A stretch of DNA of 64,000 bases from Streptomyces sp. NBRC 110028. GTDB taxonomy: Bacteria > Actinomycetota > Actinomycetes > Streptomycetales > Streptomycetaceae. Numbering within the stretch: the first letter of the stretch is position 1; each line of letters starts with the position of its first letter. Shown here piece after piece: positions 58,506 to 64,000 of the stretch. The DNA is taken from contig NZ_BBUZ01000031.1 in the NCBI RefSeq assembly GCF_001417735.1, positions 1-64,000 on the forward strand. Direction: 5' to 3'. A program made the position numbers and the translations under genes. The notes under the pieces were generated by a model. That model worked only from the letters and a program-made list of their open reading frames with translations, did not search any database and was not told the DNA's origin.

Positions 58506-59921
58506 TCAGACGCCGCCGGTGTGGACCTGGAAGGCCGCCCGGCGCACCGCCTTGGCGAGGGCCGGGTCGGGATGGGCGGCGGCCAGCGCCACCAGCACCT
58601 GCACCGTACGGGGGTGTCCGACGGCCCGTACCTCCTCCAGCAGCGCGGGCACGGTGCCCTGCACCGCCGACTCCAGGTGGCGCACCAGCAGCGGGCTCTC
58701 GCCGTGGTCGGAGATGGCCGCCGCGGTGTCCACCCACAGCCAGGTGGCCTCCTCGCGGGTGAGCACGTCCAGCGCGTCCTCGGGGTCGGCGCCCTCGTGC
58801 TCGGCGAGCCACAGCAGCGCGTACGGCCGCAGGCACGATTCGTCCACGACGGCGCGCACCGCGGGCTCGGCGGGCGCCCCGGCGACCCGCAGCGCCTCGA
58901 ACGCGAGCCCGCGCAGCAGCGCGTCGTCGCCGCGCGCGGCCTCCAGCAGTTCGGTGATGGCGCTGCCCACCGGGCGCGCGGCGAGCCAGGCCCGGTACTC
59001 GGCGCGGGCGGGCCCGGGGGTGAGCCCCGCGCAGCCGCGCAGCATGTCGGCGGCGGGGTGCTCGATGTTCCCGGCGGGGCTCTGGGCGGCCACGCAGATC
59101 TGTTCGAGCTTGACCCACACCGCCCAGTTGCCGAGCGCGGTGAGCACGGCGTCCCCTTCGAGGACGGTGAGCGCCCCGACCGAGGCGAGGGCGTCCAGGG
59201 CCCAGCCGAGCAGGCCCTCCAGCGCCTCGTCGTCGTCCTCCGCGCCGTCCGGGCGCTCCCCGTGGGCGGCCGGGGCCAAGGGCGCGGCGGTCTCGCCGTC
59301 GCCCGCCGCGGCCACCCCGTACGGCACCTCGCAGCGCTCGGTGCGCAGCTCCGCGACCCGCTTGCGCAGCATGTCCAGCAGCGTGGAGATCTGCACCGGG
59401 CCCGCGGACAGCTGGAGCAGCGGGAGCAGCTGCGGTACGGCCTCGACCACCTCGGCGACGGCGGCGGGCTCGGCGGTCTCCGGCGCGGGGCTGGCCAGCG
59501 ACCAGGCGTCGAGCAGCGCGACCCAGCCGCGCAGCACCGCGCTGTCGTCGCGGTCCCAGGCCTGGAGCCGCCAGCCGGGGCGGGCGGTGCCGTCGTGCAG
59601 ATCGACGAGTCCGACGAGCCGGGCCCGGTCCCAGTCGGTGCGCACCTCCTCGGGGTCGCGCCCCAGCGCGGCGGCGGCCCGGGCGGCGGCCTCGTCGGAG
59701 AGGGCCCCGAGCGCGTCGCCCTCGGCCGCGGCCCAGCGCGCCACTTCCACGGCCCCCACCAGCCCGGCGCGGGCCTGCCGGGCCAGCTCCGAACGGGGTG
59801 GTGTGCCCTCGGGCGGGCGTGGCGCCGGCCGGGAGCGGTTCGGCGCGGGCCGCGGGGCGGTGGCCATCGGCCGCTGGCGGACGAGTCGGAGCCGGGAGTC
59901 GCGCGGAGTACGGGACGTCAC
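58506..59921 (-). CDS. Conserved Streptomyces hypothetical protein
   Basis: About 471 residues, helical and Ala/Leu/Glu-rich, with repeated segments such as LLEAARGDDALLRGLAFEALRVAGAPAEPAVRAVVDESCL and YALLWLAEHEGADPEDALDVLTREEATWLW. It resembles a HEAT-like scaffold. No enzymatic motif, signal peptide or membrane segment was recognised. The start is uncertain: GTG 59921 (TSRTPRDSRLRLVRQRP) seems best, ATG 59867 is possible; the open frame to 60017 runs into a mobile-element end and is rejected. Confidence 0.72.
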   Translation of the reverse strand: MTSRTPRDSRLRLVRQRPMATAPRPAPNRSRPAPRPPEGTPPRSELARQARAGLVGAVEVARWAAAEGDALGALSDEAAARAAAALGRDPEEVRTDWDRARLVGLVDLHDGTARPGWRLQAWDRDDSAVLRGWVALLDAWSLASPAPETAEPAAVAEVVEAVPQLLPLLQLSAGPVQISTLLDMLRKRVAELRTERCEVPYGVAAAGDGETAAPLAPAAHGERPDGAEDDDEALEGLLGWALDALASVGALTVLEGDAVLTALGNWAVWVKLEQICVAAQSPAGNIEHPAADMLRGCAGLTPGPARAEYRAWLAARPVGSAITELLEAARGDDALLRGLAFEALRVAGAPAEPAVRAVVDESCLRPYALLWLAEHEGADPEDALDVLTREEATWLWVDTAAAISDHGESPLLVRHLESAVQGTVPALLEEVRAVGHPRTVQVLVALAAAHPDPALAKAVRRAAFQVHTGGV

Positions 59922-59997
59922 AGAAGCAGTCTCGCCGTTGACGGCCCGAAAGCCCAATCGGCACCCGTCCGGCGGTCGCCGCGGCCGGATCGCGGCA

Positions 59998-60166
59998 GCT
60001 AGTGCCGCGTCAGCCAAGGTTCACCCCGCTCGCCGCCCTGGCACGGCCATCTGCGGCGTTGCCGAATCGACCGAGTAGGCCCACTACGAGGCCGATCCGG
60101 CGCCTTGCATCTGACCGCACCAGGACGCCTCGCTACCGGGCAAACCCTGACTGACGCGGCACCAGC
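59998..60166. mobile_element. TIR-bounded remnant element
   Basis: A 169-bp stretch with near-perfect terminal inverted repeats. The left end has GTGCCGCGTCAG at 60002-60013 and the right end its complement CTGACGCGGCAC at 60151-60162. Extended pairing covers about 24 nt with three mismatches. No transposase ORF is inside. It may be a MITE or a solo remnant of an insertion sequence; no clear target duplication is visible. Confidence 0.55.
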
Positions 60167-60185
60167 CGTAAACCCCCCGGACGCC

Positions 60186-61307
60186 TTACATGAGGGGCGT
60201 GAGGAACCGCCTCAGGACCTCTTCGTAGCCTTGGGGATCGGCGTTCCACATGGCGGCGTGCGGGGCGTGCCGGACCGGGTGAAGGGTGACCAGCTCGGGC
60301 CGGGCGTCGGCGAGTTCACGCGAGGCGCCCCAGGGCGCCAGGGTGTCGCCGGGGCCGTGCACGATGAGCGTGGGCACCCGCAGGCGCTCGGGGTCGGCCG
60401 CCTCCGCGAGCTTGCCGTCGTGCAGCCCGGTGCGCCCCTCTGCGGCCCGGACGGCGAGCGGGAGCAGGGCGGCGGGGGTGCGGTGCGCCGCCGCGAGGGC
60501 GCGCACGGTGGCCCGCCAGTCGAGCACCGGGGAGTCCAGGACGATGCCGCTGAGCCGGTGCCGCAGCGCGGAGTTGGCGGCCGCGTGCAGGGCCATGGAG
60601 GCGCCGGTGGACCAGCCGTGCAGGACGATGCTCTCCGCCCCGTAGCGGACCGCGTAGCGGATGGCGGAGTCGAGATCGCGCCACTCCGTGTCGCCGAGGT
60701 GACCGATGCCGTCGGGCGGGCGCGGGGCGCCGGGATCGCCGCGGTAGGCGAGGTCGAGCACCGGGATCCGCAGCCGGTTCAGCAGCGGCATGACGACCAT
60801 GGGGTGTTCCCGGGTGGTGCCCAGGCCATGGGTGGTGATCACCCAGGTGGTGCGCTCGCCGGGCAGGAACCAGGCGGGCAGCGGGCCGAGTTCGCCGGGG
60901 ACGTCGACGTCGGCGTGCTCGATGCCGAGCGCGTCCTTCGGGTCGCCGGCATACACCTGCGGGGTGAGCCGGACCCGGGTGCCCGCGTGGGGGGTGCCGT
61001 GCGTCACCCGCTCCAGGCGGCGTACGACGCAGTCGGCGGGGTGCGCAGCGTCCTCGTCCACCGGGCCGACGACGGCGTGGAGGTCCCGGCCGGTGAGACC
61101 GTAGGTGCCGGGGCGCAGCGAGGCGAGCGAACGGGTGAGGGTGATCCGCCCGTCCTCCACGGCGTGCACGGTGAGCGGCGGCTCGTTCGGCAGCGGCCGG
61201 TCGGGGGCCGGTTTGAGCGCAGCATCAGTGACGTACCGGCCCGCCGCCACCGCGGCCGCGCCGATACCGAGCAGAGTGGTGGCACCGGCCACCGCCGTTG
61301 TCCGCAC
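60186..61307 (-). CDS. Alpha/beta hydrolase with N-terminal membrane anchor
   Basis: About 373 residues. An N-terminal hydrophobic segment (AVAGATTLLGIGAAAVAAG) is a signal anchor. The hydrolase fold has the nucleophile elbow HGWSTGASMAL (Ser), the Asp in VPTLIVHGPGDTLAPW and the His in PVRHAPHAAMWN. The sequence TTHGLGTTREHP is the oxyanion-side motif. Start: GGGAGGG abuts ATG 61313 but is ideally placed for GTG 61307, two codons later, so I use GTG 61307. Confidence 0.87.
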   Translation of the reverse strand: MRTTAVAGATTLLGIGAAAVAAGRYVTDAALKPAPDRPLPNEPPLTVHAVEDGRITLTRSLASLRPGTYGLTGRDLHAVVGPVDEDAAHPADCVVRRLERVTHGTPHAGTRVRLTPQVYAGDPKDALGIEHADVDVPGELGPLPAWFLPGERTTWVITTHGLGTTREHPMVVMPLLNRLRIPVLDLAYRGDPGAPRPPDGIGHLGDTEWRDLDSAIRYAVRYGAESIVLHGWSTGASMALHAAANSALRHRLSGIVLDSPVLDWRATVRALAAAHRTPAALLPLAVRAAEGRTGLHDGKLAEAADPERLRVPTLIVHGPGDTLAPWGASRELADARPELVTLHPVRHAPHAAMWNADPQGYEEVLRRFLTPLM

Positions 61308-61359
61308 ACGCATCCCTCCCAGTGTCGGCGGGTACCCACGCGGCGGCCAGCGGAACTGG

Positions 61360-62049
61360 TTACTTTGGCTGGCCGTAACCGCTGAGCTTGGCCGCGGCTC
61401 GATCCAGCTCGGCGGGCGGGAGGAGGGCGGGGCCGCGGCCGGGCACGGACGCGGCGGCCAGCCAGACCTGGCACATCCATTCGAGCTGGGCGGTGCGGTC
61501 GTATGCCTGGTCCAGCGTCGCCCCGTGGACGACGGTGCCGTGGTTGCGCAGCAGACAGCCGGAGCGTCCGCGCAGCGCGTGCAGCATGTTCTCGGCCAAT
61601 TCATCGGTGCCGTAGAGCGCGTAGCCGGCGACCCGGACCGGCCCGCCGAGCGCGGCGGTCATGTAGTGGATCGCGGGGAGTTCGTCGACCAGCGTGGAGA
61701 CGGCGGTGGCGTGAACGGCGTGGGTGTGGACGATGGCCTCGGCGTCTTCCGTGTGACGGTAGACGGCGAGGTGCATGGGCAGCTCACTGGTGGGCGCGAG
61801 CGTGCCCAGCACCTGTCGGCCGTCGAGGTCGACGCCGACCACGTCGCGGGGGCCGAGCCGGTCGTACGGGACGCCGCTCGGGGTCACCAGGACGGTGTCG
61901 CCGACCCGGGCCGACACGTTGCCCGAGGTGCCGACGACGAGCCCGTCGGCGGTGGTCCTGCGGGCCGTGCGCACCACATGCGTCCAGGCCTGCCGCAGGG
62001 GCTGGGTCATCCTCGGCCGTGGCCGTCGTGCCGATCGCGGCTCCGTCAC
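61360..62049 (-). CDS. Class II aldolase/adducin family protein
   Basis: A 229-residue protein with the zinc-site features of L-fuculose/ribulose-phosphate aldolases: LVVGTSGNVSARVGDTVLVTPSGVPYDRL, PTSELPMHLAVYRH, AIVHTHAVHATAVS (zinc His-x-His) and the later LLRNHGTVVHG (third His). Likely substrate is a sugar phosphate or related aldol. GTG 62049 has GGAGG nine nt upstream. The hydrolase gene follows after 52 nt on the same strand. Confidence 0.88.
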   Translation of the reverse strand: MTEPRSARRPRPRMTQPLRQAWTHVVRTARRTTADGLVVGTSGNVSARVGDTVLVTPSGVPYDRLGPRDVVGVDLDGRQVLGTLAPTSELPMHLAVYRHTEDAEAIVHTHAVHATAVSTLVDELPAIHYMTAALGGPVRVAGYALYGTDELAENMLHALRGRSGCLLRNHGTVVHGATLDQAYDRTAQLEWMCQVWLAAASVPGRGPALLPPAELDRAAAKLSGYGQPK

Positions 62050-62228
62050 GGGCCCTCACCTCCGGGGCGCGATCCTTCCATACGGGCGTCGGCGCGCACG
62101 GGGGTCCGCACGGTCCGGTTACACCGGGTCGATGTACGGCTGTCAAACTCCCTGTGACGAACGGAAATACGGTCGAAATCCAGCCGTTCTCAGGCCCCCG
62201 CGATCGCGTCACCGTGACGCCCGCCTCA

Positions 62229-62250
62229 GTTCATCTCCCGTTCACCCAGT
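62229..62250 (+). promoter_or_regulatory. PHO box (PhoP-binding direct repeats)
   Basis: Two abutting 11-nt direct repeats, GTTCATCTCCC and GTTCACCCAGT, match the Streptomyces PHO-box pattern of GTTCACC-type units; a further GTTCACC lies at 62259. They sit about 50-70 nt before the phosphate transporter start. Confidence 0.75.
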
Positions 62251-62301
62251 TTCCCTACGTTCACCGTGCACTGACCGCCCTCCGAACGATTGACCGGGTG
62301 T

Positions 62302-63615
<1,314 letters not shown>

Positions 63616-63630
63616 CAGGGAGCACACACC

Positions 63631-63861
63631 ATGCACATCGACTGGGCGGCCCTCGGCCAGGTCTTCGGCGTCAGCCTCGCGGTGACGGTCGGCGTCGTCG
63701 GGGTCTTCACCCTGGGCATCGTCGGCACCTCCCGTACGGCGCAGCCGCAGCCCCAGACCACCGCGGGCGGCGCGTCCCCGGCCGCGCGCACCGGCGCGTA
63801 CGCCTGTTTCGCGCTGTGCGCCGCGGTGGTGGCGTACGGCATCTATCTGATCGTGGCCTGA
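63631..63861 (+). CDS. Small membrane protein downstream of pitH2
   Basis: A 76-residue protein with two membrane segments (VFGVSLAVTVGVVGVFTLGIVG and AYACFALCAAVVAYGIYLIVA) separated by a short Gln/Pro/Ala loop. ATG 63631 has GGGAG upstream and lies 15 nt after pitH2, so it is in the same operon and is likely an accessory of phosphate uptake. The family is unnamed to me. Confidence 0.82.
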   Translation: MHIDWAALGQVFGVSLAVTVGVVGVFTLGIVGTSRTAQPQPQTTAGGASPAARTGAYACFALCAAVVAYGIYLIVA

Positions 63862-63867
63862 GGCCAC

Positions 63868-63923
63868 GGAACGGCCGCGGGGCGGTGGGTGCCGATCGGC
63901 GCCCACCGCCCCGCGGCCGTTCC
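63868..63923 (+). terminator. Strong terminator of the pitH2 operon
   Basis: A 26-bp stem (GGAACGGCCGCGGGGCGGTG... with its complement, one G-U wobble) and a 4-nt GATC loop follow the small gene's stop. Confidence 0.9.
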
Positions 63924-64000
63924 CACCGGCTGTGGGCCTCGGCACACTACGGCATCGCAGGTCACATGCCAGTTGACGGCCATTCGCGCCCCATGGTGGA

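Overview
The window is high-GC DNA with GTG and TTG starts, purine-rich Shine-Dalgarno sites, long GC-rich hairpins between convergent genes, and families typical of Streptomyces (a chaplin, Spo0M, FHA-ABC transporters, an Asp23/AmaP cluster, an SGM_5486-type microprotein, an OsaABC-like osmosensor). Gene order from the 3-methyladenine glycosylase to the phosphate transporter resembles, from memory, the SCO1792-SCO1846 arm of S. coelicolor (chpE, a two-component system, serB, fabG-fabI, tyrS, moaA, actP, subtilase, pitH2). I therefore read it as a Streptomyces or close relative. No rRNA or tRNA gene was recognised.

Layout. 1-7000: DNA glycosylase, Spo0M, barstar, PEBP protein, HNH nuclease, an SPFH/NfeD membrane pair, an ABC ATPase and a conserved hypothetical. 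7000-13100: chaplin, LuxR-type two-component pair, a secreted SLT-type protein and a large double-FHA ABC exporter. 13400-20050: serB, SixA-like phosphatase, CynX-type MFS transporter with a 38-residue partner and a divergent GntR regulator, and the fabG-fabI operon of fatty acid synthesis. 20050-22810: an atypical, less GC-rich stretch with a two-repeat type I-E CRISPR relic, tandem 20-bp repeats, hairpins, a doubtful ORF and a half-length GlnE-like protein that looks like an internally deleted paralogue. 22960-27400: tldD-tldE and a KMSKS-type tyrS. 27400-34700: small membrane proteins, moaA, the DUF485/microprotein/acetate symporter operon, a subtilase, a lysoplasmalogenase and a sterol-desaturase-like protein. 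35700-40530: exonuclease-BRCT protein, Zn-ribbon protein, SURF1, GH15 glucosidase and an SDR lacking the usual active site. 40570-43760: a 166-bp MITE-like element, then the Asp23/Gls24-AmaP envelope cluster. 43750-48200: a MaoC/acyl-CoA ligase/amidohydrolase/SDR catabolic operon with a divergent MarR regulator. 48200-55060: OsaB-OsaA-OsaC-like stress signalling genes. 55090-63860: enoyl-CoA hydratase, small HTH protein, ABC-F ATPase, a conserved hypothetical, a second TIR-bounded element, an alpha/beta hydrolase, a class II aldolase, and a Pho-box-controlled phosphate transporter with a small partner, closed by a strong terminator.

How the genes work together. Several sets are translationally coupled or tightly spaced: fabG-fabI, tldD-tldE, DUF485-microprotein-actP, the Asp23/AmaP genes, the acyl-CoA ligase operon and osaA-osaB. 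The most unusual content is the 20-21.3 kb accessory patch next to the half-GlnE gene, the two small TIR-bounded elements, a 16-bp tandem-repeat array inside a 14-bp inverted repeat behind the ABC-F gene, and a 48-residue ORF linked by 4-bp overlaps to both neighbours. All functional calls rest on reading motifs by eye; no database search was possible.
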